Shown: positions 17,507-24,982 of the stretch, in pieces | Layout of the letters: each line of letters opens with the position of its first letter | How positions within the stretch are numbered: the first letter of the stretch is position 1 | Origin: Pseudoxanthomonas mexicana | GTDB taxonomy: Bacteria > Pseudomonadota > Gammaproteobacteria > Xanthomonadales > Xanthomonadaceae | Assembly (NCBI RefSeq): GCF_001556105.1 | Contig: NZ_LSIF01000106.1 | Location: 1-35,814, forward strand | Length of the DNA: 35,814 nucleotides | Reading direction: 5' to 3' | The notes under the pieces: generated by a model | What the model saw: the letters and a program-made list of their open reading frames with translations, nothing else | What the model was told of the DNA's origin: nothing | Database searches by the model: none | Program-made: the position numbers and the translations under genes

Positions 17507-18506
17507 GGCGATCTCCGGAATGGGGAGCGGGTCGATCTGGCCCGGCCAAGGATACGCCTGCCGACGCGGGTTGCCACGCGTCCACCAGATACAGGGGCCG
17601 CTGCTTGGATTCCTCGTACAGGCGCCCGAGATATTCGCCGATCAGGCCCAGTGCCACCAACTGGACGCCGCCGAGGAACAGGATCACCGTCATCATCGTC
17701 GGCCAGCCGGCTACCGGATCGCCGAACAGCACGGCTTTGCCCACGATATAGATCGCGAAGGCGAAGGCCAGCAGCGCGGTCATCACACCCAGATAGGTAG
17801 CCACCCGCAGCGGTGCGGTCGTGAAACTGGTGATGCCCTCGATGGCGAAGTTCCACAGCTTCCAGAAGCCGAAGCTGCTGCTGCCCGCCACCCGCGCCTC
17901 GCGATGGTAGGGCAGCGCCTTCTGGTTGAAGCCCACCCAGCCGAACAGGCCCTTCATGAAACGGTGGCGTTCGCGCAGTTCGCGCAGTGCGGCCAGCGAA
18001 CGCGGCGACAGCAGGCGGAAATCGCCGGTGTCGGCCGGGATCGGCGTCTTCGACAACTGCCCGATCACGCGATAGAACGCATGCGCGGTGGCGCGCTTCA
18101 ACCAGCCCTCGCCATCGCGCGCGATGCGTGTGCCGTGCACGTTGTCGTAGCCCGCCTGCCACTCGCGCACGAAGTCGCCGATCAGCTCCGGCGGATCCTG
18201 CCCGTCGGCATCCAGGATCAACGCCGCGCCGGTCTCGACGCGGTCCAGGCCTGCGGTGAGCGCCGCCTCCTTGCCGAAGTTCCGCGACAATCGCAGCACC
18301 GACACGCGCGGATCATCCGCCGCGAACGCCCGCATCACCGCCCAGGTGGCGTCGCGGCTGCCGTCGTCGACATACAGGATGCGGCCATGGACGCCTTCCA
18401 GCGCATCCAGCGCCGCCATGACGCGCGGGTGCAGCAGCGGCAACGATTGCGCTTCGTTGTAGGCGGCCACCACCACGGTGATCTGCCAGGGTCCATCATT
18501 GCTCAT
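17466..18506 (-). CDS. Family 2 glycosyltransferase, polyprenyl-phosphate type (DPM1/GtrB-like)
   Basis: A 346-residue enzyme predicted to move a sugar from a nucleotide donor to undecaprenyl phosphate at the inner membrane. Visible are the GT-A N-terminus [13 protein letters not shown], the DxD motif DAD (99-101) in [12 protein letters not shown], and [16 protein letters not shown]. Two C-terminal membrane helices follow (~234-256 and ~268-290), and then [12 protein letters not shown], a typical ending. After that end there is an extra ~35-residue low-complexity tail, part of which overlaps the CBS gene start. It overlaps the mtgA stop by four bases (18503-18506). The sugar and final acceptor are unknown. 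Confidence 0.92.
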   Translation of the reverse strand: MSNDGPWQITVVVAAYNEAQSLPLLHPRVMAALDALEGVHGRILYVDDGSRDATWAVMRAFAADDPRVSVLRLSRNFGKEAALTAGLDRVETGAALILDADGQDPPELIGDFVREWQAGYDNVHGTRIARDGEGWLKRATAHAFYRVIGQLSKTPIPADTGDFRLLSPRSLAALRELRERHRFMKGLFGWVGFNQKALPYHREARVAGSSSFGFWKLWNFAIEGITSFTTAPLRVATYLGVMTALLAFAFAIYIVGKAVLFGDPVAGWPTMMTVILFLGGVQLVALGLIGEYLGRLYEESKQRPLYLVDAWQPASAGVSLAGPDRPAPHSGDRHAHGSSVAGGQSP

Positions 18507-19276
18507 TGCAGTGTCTCGAGGTACGCGGCGCCACCGATCTGCCGGACCTGCCGCTGGATACTCGTGGCGCGGCGCTGCACATAAGGCCCCGGCCGATGCG
18601 CGCTGTATCGCCGCGGCGACGGCAGCACCGCGGCAAGACGTGCGCTCTCGTTGGCGGTAAGGCCCGCGGCATCCTTCCCCCAGTAGCGTCGCGCCGCCGC
18701 TTGCCCGCCATACACCCCGTCGCCGAACTCGGCGACGTTCGCGTAGACCTCCAGGATGCGCGTCTTCGGCCACAACGCCTCGATCAGCACGGTGTACCAG
18801 GCCTCCAGCCCCTTGCGCGCCCAACGCGTGACGCGGTTGCTGCCCTGCCAGAGGAACAGGTTCTTCGCGACCTGCTGGCTGATGGTGCTGGCACCGCGAA
18901 GACGCGTCACCGGCCGGCCGCGCTTCTCGGCGCGCTCGACCATCTTGCGGTTGTGCACGCGCGCCTTCTCGATTGCCGTCAGGTCAAAACCACGATGACT
19001 CGCGAAATTCTGGTCCTCCGCGGCGACCATCGACAACGGCAGGCTCGCCGCCATGCGGTCCAGGTCGCGCCATTCGTACGCCAGCCGGAAGCCGAACTCT
19101 CCCTTCCCCCACGCCTCGACCACGCGCGCCGCCATGAAGGCCGTGAACGGCGGGTCCACGAAACGCAGCGCGACGACCTGCACGATGCTGGCGGCGGCGA
19201 ACAGGAACGGCAGCGCGAGCAACCAGCGGAACCAGCGGCGCCCCCGCGACGCCTTTGCAACCGGCACTGCGCTCAT
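18503..19276 (-). CDS. mtgA: Monofunctional biosynthetic peptidoglycan transglycosylase
   Basis: A 257-residue GT51 enzyme that polymerises lipid II into glycan strands. It has an N-terminal membrane anchor (~16-38) and no transpeptidase domain. The catalytic glutamate is Glu87 in [15 protein letters not shown]. Other GT51 blocks are [17 protein letters not shown] and [17 protein letters not shown], with the second conserved glutamate at 183. It starts within the stop of a tiny upstream frame and is the first recognisable gene of a minus-strand run with the glycosyltransferase and CBS genes. Confidence 0.96.
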   Translation of the reverse strand: MSAVPVAKASRGRRWFRWLLALPFLFAAASIVQVVALRFVDPPFTAFMAARVVEAWGKGEFGFRLAYEWRDLDRMAASLPLSMVAAEDQNFASHRGFDLTAIEKARVHNRKMVERAEKRGRPVTRLRGASTISQQVAKNLFLWQGSNRVTRWARKGLEAWYTVLIEALWPKTRILEVYANVAEFGDGVYGGQAAARRYWGKDAAGLTANESARLAAVLPSPRRYSAHRPGPYVQRRATSIQRQVRQIGGAAYLETLQ

Positions 19277-19317
19277 CGGACCTGCCGGAGCTTGCGGATG
19301 GTGTGGGTCGTCCCCAT
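19273..19317 (-). CDS. Possible 14-codon leader frame upstream of mtgA
   Basis: A frame of 14 codons ([14 protein letters not shown]) begins at the ATG at 19317, preceded by AAGGGAAA about 8 bases upstream. It ends in TGA overlapping the mtgA ATG by one-base-shifted ATGA. The arrangement would allow translational coupling. There is no homology evidence that I can judge, so it may be chance. Confidence 0.25.
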   Translation of the reverse strand: MGTTHTIRKLRQVR

Positions 19318-19351
19318 CGTGATGTTTCCCTTAGGACTGTCGGATCAGCGG

Positions 19352-19357
19352 CATTAT
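19352..19357. promoter_or_regulatory. Shared divergent -10 region between mtgA and hslO
   Basis: The sequence GCATTATGC is nearly self-complementary. Read leftward it gives CATAAT (5 of 6 to TATAAT) for mtgA, and rightward CATTAT (4 of 6) for hslO. Neither side has a clear -35. A face-to-face promoter is possible here. Confidence 0.35.
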
Positions 19358-19399
19358 GCCGAGACGTCCGCCCACCCCGCATTCCCTGCCCGGATTTCC

Positions 19400-20296
19400 A
19401 TGACCGCCCCCCCCGCCACTGACACCTTGACCCGCTTCCTGCTTCCCGCCGCCGGCGTCCGCGGCGTGGCTGTACGGCTGGAGGACACGTGGCAGACGGT
19501 GGCGGGCCGCGCCGAGTATCCACCGGCAGCGCGCGAACTGCTGGGGGAAGCCAGCGTGGCGGCCGTGCTGTTCACCGGCCACACCAAGGTGGACGGCCGG
19601 CTGTCGATCCAGTTACGCAGCCAGGGCAGCCTGCGCAGCCTGTTCGCCGAATGCACGGCGGCCGGCACCGTGCGCGGTATCGCGCAGGTGGCTCAGGACC
19701 AGGACGCGCCGCGCGACCTGCGCGACCTGGGCGACGACGCCCTGCTGGCCATCACCATCGAGAACCCGGGGCTGGACCCGCGCGAGCCGCAGCGGTACCA
19801 GAGCCTGGTCGGCCTGGAGGCGAGCCGCCTGGCGGAGGCGTTCGAGGACTACTTCCGCCAGTCCGAACAGCTGCCCACCCGCTTGCTGCTGTCCGCAGAC
19901 AGGGTGCGCGCGTGCGGCGTGATGCTGCAGAAGCTGCCCGGCGACGAAGGCGACGACGACGGCTGGAACCGGGCCGGCGCCCTGTTCGACACCCTTGGCG
20001 AGGCAGAACTGCTGGCCACCGACATCCCCGATCTCCTGCACCGGCTGTTCCACGAGGAGTCGCTGCAAATCCTGACCCAGCGCCCAATTCGCTTCGGCTG
20101 CTCTTGTTCGCGCGAGCGGGTTGCGAGCATGCTGCAGTCGCTGGGGGAAGAAGAGGCAACGGCCGCGCTGGCCGATGGGATAGCTGAAGTCCGTTGCGAG
20201 TTCTGTGGGCAGGAGTACCGGTTCACCCCGCCCCAGATCGCGGAACTTTTCAGCCTGCCGCTGGTCGACGTGGAGGCGCCCAGCCGTCTGCAGTAG
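19400..20296 (+). CDS. hslO: Redox-regulated chaperone Hsp33
   Basis: A 298-residue cytoplasmic holdase chaperone, active when oxidised. The C-terminal zinc site is complete: Cys234 and Cys236 (CSC) with Cys266 and Cys269 (CEFC), the CxC-Xn-CxxC pattern that acts as the redox switch. N-terminal features FTGHTKVDGRLSIQLRSQG and FAECTAAGTVRGIAQV also match. The ATG at 19400 is the first start in frame with the conserved N-terminus. It is divergent from mtgA. Confidence 0.96.
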   Translation: MTAPPATDTLTRFLLPAAGVRGVAVRLEDTWQTVAGRAEYPPAARELLGEASVAAVLFTGHTKVDGRLSIQLRSQGSLRSLFAECTAAGTVRGIAQVAQDQDAPRDLRDLGDDALLAITIENPGLDPREPQRYQSLVGLEASRLAEAFEDYFRQSEQLPTRLLLSADRVRACGVMLQKLPGDEGDDDGWNRAGALFDTLGEAELLATDIPDLLHRLFHEESLQILTQRPIRFGCSCSRERVASMLQSLGEEEATAALADGIAEVRCEFCGQEYRFTPPQIAELFSLPLVDVEAPSRLQ

Positions 20297-20325
20297 TCCG
20301 ATCGTCGGCCGGGTGTCTCGGGGAC

Positions 20326-20377
20326 TTGTTAAAGAAACATAAACGGCATAGCATCGGTTCCCCTTCGGGAGGGGAAC
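20326..20377 (+). promoter_or_regulatory. Promoter with a stem-loop at the predicted transcript start
   Basis: TTGTTA (20326-20331), 17 bases, then TAGCAT (20349-20354) is a plausible sigma-70 promoter for the exported protein at 20409. The predicted start falls near 20360, where GTTCCCC (20357-20363) pairs with GGGGAAC (20371-20377) around a 7-base loop. No T-run follows, so it is not a terminator of hslO. A hairpin at the 5' end could protect the messenger. Confidence 0.5.
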
Positions 20378-20408
20378 TCCGGGTCTACCCAGGAGTCTGA
20401 AGCGAGCC

Positions 20409-21275
20409 ATGAATCTGCGTAGCCTTCCACTGTCGCTTGCCCTGTTGCTCGCCCTCGGCGTGGCGACGGATGCGCATGCGCAGAAGAGCACGCGCAAGCC
20501 CGCCTCTGATCCCCAACCCACCGCCCTGCCGATCTGGAACAACGACGGCAAGGTCGAGGCGGTGCTGCTGCTGGAACCCACCGGCCAGGCCGAAGCGGGT
20601 GCCCGCTGGCGTCTCGGCCGCAACTCCCTGACGACTGCATTCGGTCTGGACAGCGGCGACGCGCTGGGCCTGGTCTGCAACCGCAGGGCTGGCGTCGTCG
20701 GCAATATCGGCAACCTGGCGAGCCATTGCATGCTGGCAACCTTGGGCGACGATGACGACAACGCGAGTCAGCGCCTCAGCGCCTCCGCCGTCCTCAGCCG
20801 CCCAGGCGGCAGACTCGGCCTCTCCGCTGGCACCGGCCGCGATACGCTGCCGAACTGGTTGTCCTCCGGTCGCGGTACCGCCCGCGTCGAGCAGAACGAC
20901 TTGGCCGTCTTCGGCCACAAGAACATTGGGCGCGAAGGCTTCGTGTCCATTGGCGGTGCCGTAGCCAAGGCCACCTTGATCCCCGCCTCCGATCTGCCTG
21001 CTCTGGCAGACCGCTGGAACAGTCGCAGCCTGACGGTCGGCGGTGGATACGGCCCCTTCAGCGCCAATATCGTCGGACGAGTGATTGATGTCCCAGGCCA
21101 GCCCGGCAAGTTCGAGGGCTTGGGCCTAGGCTTTACCTGGCGCACTCCGTGGAGCGGACAGCTCACCGTCGGCGCCGAGAACGTCATCACTCGGGGCAAG
21201 AATCCCTTTTCGTTGAACAACGAAAACGCCGACGAGGGCACCGTGCCTTACGTGCGGTACGAGCAGGACCTCTAA
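20409..21275 (+). CDS. Exported protein of unknown function
   Basis: A 288-residue protein with a clear signal peptide (LPLSLALLLALGVATDAHAQ, cleavage near residue 25). I do not recognise a named family. The remainder is rich in Gly and alternating hydrophobic residues (LTVGGGYGPFSANIVGRVID; GLGLGFTWRTPWSGQLTVGA), which suggests a beta-rich, possibly outer-membrane or barrel-like protein. It does not end in the aromatic residue usual for outer-membrane barrels. Two cysteines (in LVCNRR and ASHCML) could form a disulfide. It stands alone between hslO and the first TonB receptor, with its own promoter. Co-function with the receptor is only a guess. Confidence 0.7.
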   Translation: MNLRSLPLSLALLLALGVATDAHAQKSTRKPASDPQPTALPIWNNDGKVEAVLLLEPTGQAEAGARWRLGRNSLTTAFGLDSGDALGLVCNRRAGVVGNIGNLASHCMLATLGDDDDNASQRLSASAVLSRPGGRLGLSAGTGRDTLPNWLSSGRGTARVEQNDLAVFGHKNIGREGFVSIGGAVAKATLIPASDLPALADRWNSRSLTVGGGYGPFSANIVGRVIDVPGQPGKFEGLGLGFTWRTPWSGQLTVGAENVITRGKNPFSLNNENADEGTVPYVRYEQDL

Positions 21276-21551
21276 AACACTGCGCGGGCCCACCCGCATG
21301 CTGCTGATGGAGTAGCCGCGCCTTCTACGTAAGGTTTGCGATCCGACGTCACGCAAGCGTTCATGGTCGACTGATGTGCGTACAGCATCACATTTACGTA
21401 ACTAACCTTACATCTTCTTTCCTCCTGTCTTCACGCGGGTTTAATTCTCGTTAAAAGCCGACTAGTATCCGGTCACCCCCTCGTTTCGTGGTCACCTTTT
21501 TGACTGCATCGAGGGACACCTTGGGATACCCCTTAACGGGAGAGAGAGAAA
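21276..21551 (+). other. Receptor 1 upstream region
   Basis: This 276-base region is AT-richer than its surroundings. It holds an 8-base inverted repeat, GTAAGGTT (21329-21336) with AACCTTAC (21404-21411). It also holds a TGATG/CATCA dyad (21372-21376, 21386-21390), the 40-base promoter element listed separately, a direct repeat of GGTCACC (21471-21477 and 21490-21496), and the strong ribosome-binding site GGGAGAGAGAG just before the ATG. No gene is seen. Confidence 0.5.
21440..21479 (+). promoter_or_regulatory. 40-base promoter element, copy 1 (TonB receptor 1)
   Basis: TTTAATTCT opens the element, GCCGACTA lies in the middle and CACCCC closes it. A weak -35 TTAATT (21441-21446), a 16-base spacer and -10 TAGTAT (21463-21468) can be drawn. 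The same element precedes receptor 2 at 24867-24906 with 29 of 40 positions identical and no gaps, including bases outside the -10. Confidence 0.65.
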
Positions 21552-24500
21552 ATGAACCGCAAAACCACGAAGCTCCGTGAGGCGATTTCGTTCGCGCTCG
21601 CGGCGGGTGCCGTATCGGCGATTGGCACGGGCTCCGCACTTGCCCAGGCCGCTCAGGGCGAAGCGACGACGCTGGACCGCATCGAAGTCACCGGCACCCG
21701 CATCCGCCAGGTGGATACCGAGACTGCGCAGCCCGTCTTCACCCTGAGCCGCGCAGACATCGAAAAGCAGGGCTTTCAGTCGGTCGCCGACATCCTGCAG
21801 AACATCTCGGCCATGGGTCCGCCCAGCATCAGCCGTGCCTCGCCGCTGTCGGCGGGTGAAATCGCCGGTGGTACGTACATCAGCATGCGCAACCTGGGGG
21901 CGCAGCGCACCTTGGTGCTGGTCAACGGCAAGCGCCTTGGCATTTCGACCAGCGGCTTTGCCGACGTGTCGCTGATTCCGGCTGTCGCGGTTGAGCGCAT
22001 TGAAGTCCTGAAGGACGGCGCCTCGTCGACCTACGGCTCTGACGCCATCGCCGGCGTGATCAACATCATCACCCGCAGCAACTATGAAGGTGCCGCTGCC
22101 AGTGCGTACTACGGCCAATACGGCGAAGGCGATGGCGCGATCAAGAAGGGCGACTTCGTCATGGGCTTCACGGGTGACCGTGGCTCGCTGACCGTTGCCG
22201 CCGAGTGGGGTGAAGAGGACGTAGTCAAGGCCTCTGATCGTCCTTACAGCGCCTTCCCGCGCTCCAGCAACCACCCCACCGACCAGTGGACCACCGCAGG
22301 CCAGGTGGGTGGCTTCACGGAAACGTGGGCGAACCGCGCACGCTACCCGAATGTGACCTTCACCGCGCCCTCCGGCACCACCACCAATCCCTCGACACGC
22401 ATCGTGCTGCGCGACGGCGGCGACCCGCGCAACGCGGCGGATTACATCCGTCAGGACATCAATGTCGGCAGCTGCACGGCGGCCGGCTGTACGCCGGGCA
22501 GCACGCTGCACAAGAGCAACACCAACATGCAGACCGACCTGCGCACGCCCGTCGAGCGCAAGGGCCTGTACGTGGACGGCGTGTTCGACATCACCGACAA
22601 CATCCGTTTCCGCACCAACCTGCTTTACGCCAACCGCGTTACCGACCGCACCGTGGCCGGCTATCCGATGCAGGCTGCGTCGTTCGGCTCCAGCAACGGC
22701 GGCACGGGCGTGCCGCTGGCTGCCACCAGCTATTTCAATCCGATCGGCGCACCGATCACCACGTGGTGGCGCCGTACGTGGGAAGTGCCGCGCGTCAGCA
22801 CGAGCGACCTGACCACGTACCGGTTCTCCGGCGCGTTCGAAGGCAGCTTCGAGCTGGCGGATCGCTTGTTCGACTGGGACGTGTCGTACCTGAGCAACAA
22901 GAACACCCAGGTCCAGAAGGCGTACGGCAACCTCAACCTGGCCAACGTCGCGCGCGCGGTGGGCCCGTCCTACCTCGATGCCGCCAGCGGCCAGGTCCGT
23001 TGCGGCACCGCAGCCTCGCCGATCGCAGGTTGCGTGGCGTGGAACCCGCTGCTGCCGTACGGTTCGTCGGGACAGGGCAGCCTGACCAACAATCAGGCGC
23101 TGCAGAACTACCTGTTCCAGGAAGAGCATTCCACCGGCGAGACCAAGACCACCGTCCTGGCCGCCAACTTGGCTGGCACCATCGTGGCGCTGCCGGCGGG
23201 TGACCTCGGCTTCGCGCTGGGTGTGGAAAACCGCAAGGAGGAAGGTACGTTCGTTCCCGATGCGCTGGCACAGACCGGTGGCTCCACCAACCTGTCGGCT
23301 GGCCCGACCGGTGGCAAGTACACCGTCAACGAAGTCTATCTGGAGCTGCAGGTTCCGATCCTGGCCGACCTGCCGTTCGCGCGCGAGCTGAGCTTGAACG
23401 TCGCCAGCCGTTACTCGGATTACGACACCTTCGGCAGCACGGTCAACAACAAGTTCGGCATGAAGTGGAAGCCGATCGACTCGCTGATGCTGCGCGCCAC
23501 ATACGCGGATGGTTTCCGTGCGCCGACGATTTCGGACCTGTACGGTGGTGGCTCGCAGACGTTCTCGTTCTTCACCGATCCCTGCGACACCAACTTCGGC
23601 AGCTCCGCCAGCAACGCCACGACCCGCGCGAACTGCGTCGCGGCAATGGGCGCGGTGGCCAACACGTTCCGCCAGTTGGGACAGGGCCTGGTACCGGCCG
23701 GTTCGCCGAATACGCAAACCCCGATAGCCTTCACGTCCGGCTCCAATCCGCTGCTGACCCCGGAACTCTCGAAGTCCCAGACCCTTGGCGCCGTGTGGAG
23801 CCCGAGCTTCATCGAAGGCCTGAACATCTCGCTGGACTGGTGGAAGATCCGCATCGGCGACACGATCGTGACCGATTCCCCGACGCAGATGCTCAACGAC
23901 TGCTTCATCCAGGGCATCACCAGCCGCTGCTCGCCGACGCTGTTCACCCGCGATGCCGCACTGGGTTACGTCAACTTCCTCTCCTTCGGCAACCGCAACG
24001 CGGGCTTCCGCAAGGTGGAAGGGTTTGACTTCGACGTGGCGTACCGCTGGTCGACGGAGAACTTCGGCAACTTCAATGTGTCGTCCAACACCACGTACAC
24101 CGCGAAGGATTACTTCGTCAGCACCAACGATCCGACCTACGCCACGTCCGGCGTTGGCTTCACCAGTGCGTTCCGCATCCGCTCCAACCTCGGTGTGAAC
24201 TGGCAGATGGGCGCATGGGGTGTCAGTTGGACGGCACGCTATTACTCGTCGATGAAGGAAGGCTGCACCTACTTCACCACGGGCTCGACCGCTGCCAACC
24301 TGGAATGCAACGAGATCGTCTACGCGCCGACGGGCGTCATCCGTCCGGATGGCACTCCCGACAGCGCGATCTCGCGTCGCAACCGCGTCGGTTCCAACAC
24401 GTTCAACGACGTGCAGGTCCGGTGGGATGCGCCGTGGAACGCGACGATCTCGATTGGCGCCAACAACGTGTTCGAGAAGGTTGGCCCGGTGATGTACACC

Positions 24501-24581
24501 CAGCCGAGCGCCAACGTGTCGTACTACGGCAACTTCGACATCGGCCGCTTCGTCTACATGAAGTACACCCAGAAGTTCTGA
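21552..24581 (+). CDS. TonB-dependent outer-membrane receptor 1
   Basis: A 1009-residue receptor for active uptake across the outer membrane, powered by TonB-ExbB-ExbD. It has a signal peptide (cleavage near residue 31, ALAQ), then a TonB-box-like LDRIEVTGTRI (41-51). The plug domain (~55-175) includes SVADILQNI, RNLGAQRTLVLVNGKRLG and the plug signature VERIEVLKDGASSTYGSDAIAGVINI. The rest is a long barrel ending in MKYTQKF with the terminal Phe needed for insertion. There is no N-terminal signalling (STN) domain. Size and style match the large TonB receptors expanded in Xanthomonadaceae, whose ligands include glycans and peptides. The ligand here is unknown. It is paralogous to receptor 2. 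Confidence 0.95.
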   Translation: MNRKTTKLREAISFALAAGAVSAIGTGSALAQAAQGEATTLDRIEVTGTRIRQVDTETAQPVFTLSRADIEKQGFQSVADILQNISAMGPPSISRASPLSAGEIAGGTYISMRNLGAQRTLVLVNGKRLGISTSGFADVSLIPAVAVERIEVLKDGASSTYGSDAIAGVINIITRSNYEGAAASAYYGQYGEGDGAIKKGDFVMGFTGDRGSLTVAAEWGEEDVVKASDRPYSAFPRSSNHPTDQWTTAGQVGGFTETWANRARYPNVTFTAPSGTTTNPSTRIVLRDGGDPRNAADYIRQDINVGSCTAAGCTPGSTLHKSNTNMQTDLRTPVERKGLYVDGVFDITDNIRFRTNLLYANRVTDRTVAGYPMQAASFGSSNGGTGVPLAATSYFNPIGAPITTWWRRTWEVPRVSTSDLTTYRFSGAFEGSFELADRLFDWDVSYLSNKNTQVQKAYGNLNLANVARAVGPSYLDAASGQVRCGTAASPIAGCVAWNPLLPYGSSGQGSLTNNQALQNYLFQEEHSTGETKTTVLAANLAGTIVALPAGDLGFALGVENRKEEGTFVPDALAQTGGSTNLSAGPTGGKYTVNEVYLELQVPILADLPFARELSLNVASRYSDYDTFGSTVNNKFGMKWKPIDSLMLRATYADGFRAPTISDLYGGGSQTFSFFTDPCDTNFGSSASNATTRANCVAAMGAVANTFRQLGQGLVPAGSPNTQTPIAFTSGSNPLLTPELSKSQTLGAVWSPSFIEGLNISLDWWKIRIGDTIVTDSPTQMLNDCFIQGITSRCSPTLFTRDAALGYVNFLSFGNRNAGFRKVEGFDFDVAYRWSTENFGNFNVSSNTTYTAKDYFVSTNDPTYATSGVGFTSAFRIRSNLGVNWQMGAWGVSWTARYYSSMKEGCTYFTTGSTAANLECNEIVYAPTGVIRPDGTPDSAISRRNRVGSNTFNDVQVRWDAPWNATISIGANNVFEKVGPVMYTQPSANVSYYGNFDIGRFVYMKYTQKF

Positions 24582-24609
24582 TAGAGCTCCCTGGTTCGAG
24601 CAAGACCGG

Positions 24610-24638
24610 CACGGCCCCGCAAGGGGCCGTGTTTTTTT
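24610..24638 (+). terminator. Intrinsic terminator after TonB receptor 1
   Basis: CACGGCCCC pairs perfectly over 9 bases with GGGGCCGTG around a GCAA tetraloop, followed at once by seven T. This should end the receptor 1 transcript. Confidence 0.95.
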
Positions 24639-24866
24639 GGCCCGATCCCCGGGCTGGCCTTCGCCCACCGGGGACCTCCCACCCCGGCTACCCGTCACAG
24701 GATGTGAGCCGAAACCGTGCCGAAGAGGACATCAAACTCCCCGCAACGGTGCGCACGGGCGCGCGGCGCCTGAATAGAATCCCTGTTCAGGTGCGAAATC
24801 ACCTACCCGTCGCACCTTGCCCGACCCGGCCCTTCCCTTTGCCGAGTTTCATCGACTTAACAACAC
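24639..24866. other. Intergenic region between the two receptors, with a hairpin dyad
   Basis: Between the receptor 1 terminator and the receptor 2 promoter element lie 228 bases with no credible gene. The notable feature is a perfect 8-base inverted repeat, AGGTGCGA (24789-24796) and TCGCACCT (24810-24817), separated by 13 bases and without a T-run. It lies about 50 bases before the promoter element and could be an operator. Confidence 0.5.
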
Positions 24867-24906
24867 TTTAATTCTTGGAGTGGGCCGACTATGATCGGGC
24901 CACCCC
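24867..24906 (+). promoter_or_regulatory. 40-base promoter element, copy 2 (TonB receptor 2)
   Basis: This is the second copy of the element: TTTAATTCT, GCCGACTA and CACCCC at identical spacing to copy 1. Weak -35 TTAATT (24868-24873), 16-base spacer, -10 TATGAT (24890-24895). The leader that follows ends in GGAGAGAGAGAG before the ATG, also like receptor 1. Confidence 0.65.
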
Positions 24907-24982
24907 GGCGCTTTGGCGGCCAGCTTGGCCTGCCCTCCGGGAATCCCAGGGCTCTACCGACCTCACTTTGGAGAGAGAGAGA

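Noticed and set aside
20357..20377. Terminator of hslO
   Set aside because: The hairpin is good but there is no T-run, and it sits just downstream of a promoter reading the same way.
21492..24698. Minus-strand open frame of 1068 codons
   Set aside because: It is the antisense of TonB receptor 1, with no recognisable domain or ribosome-binding site.
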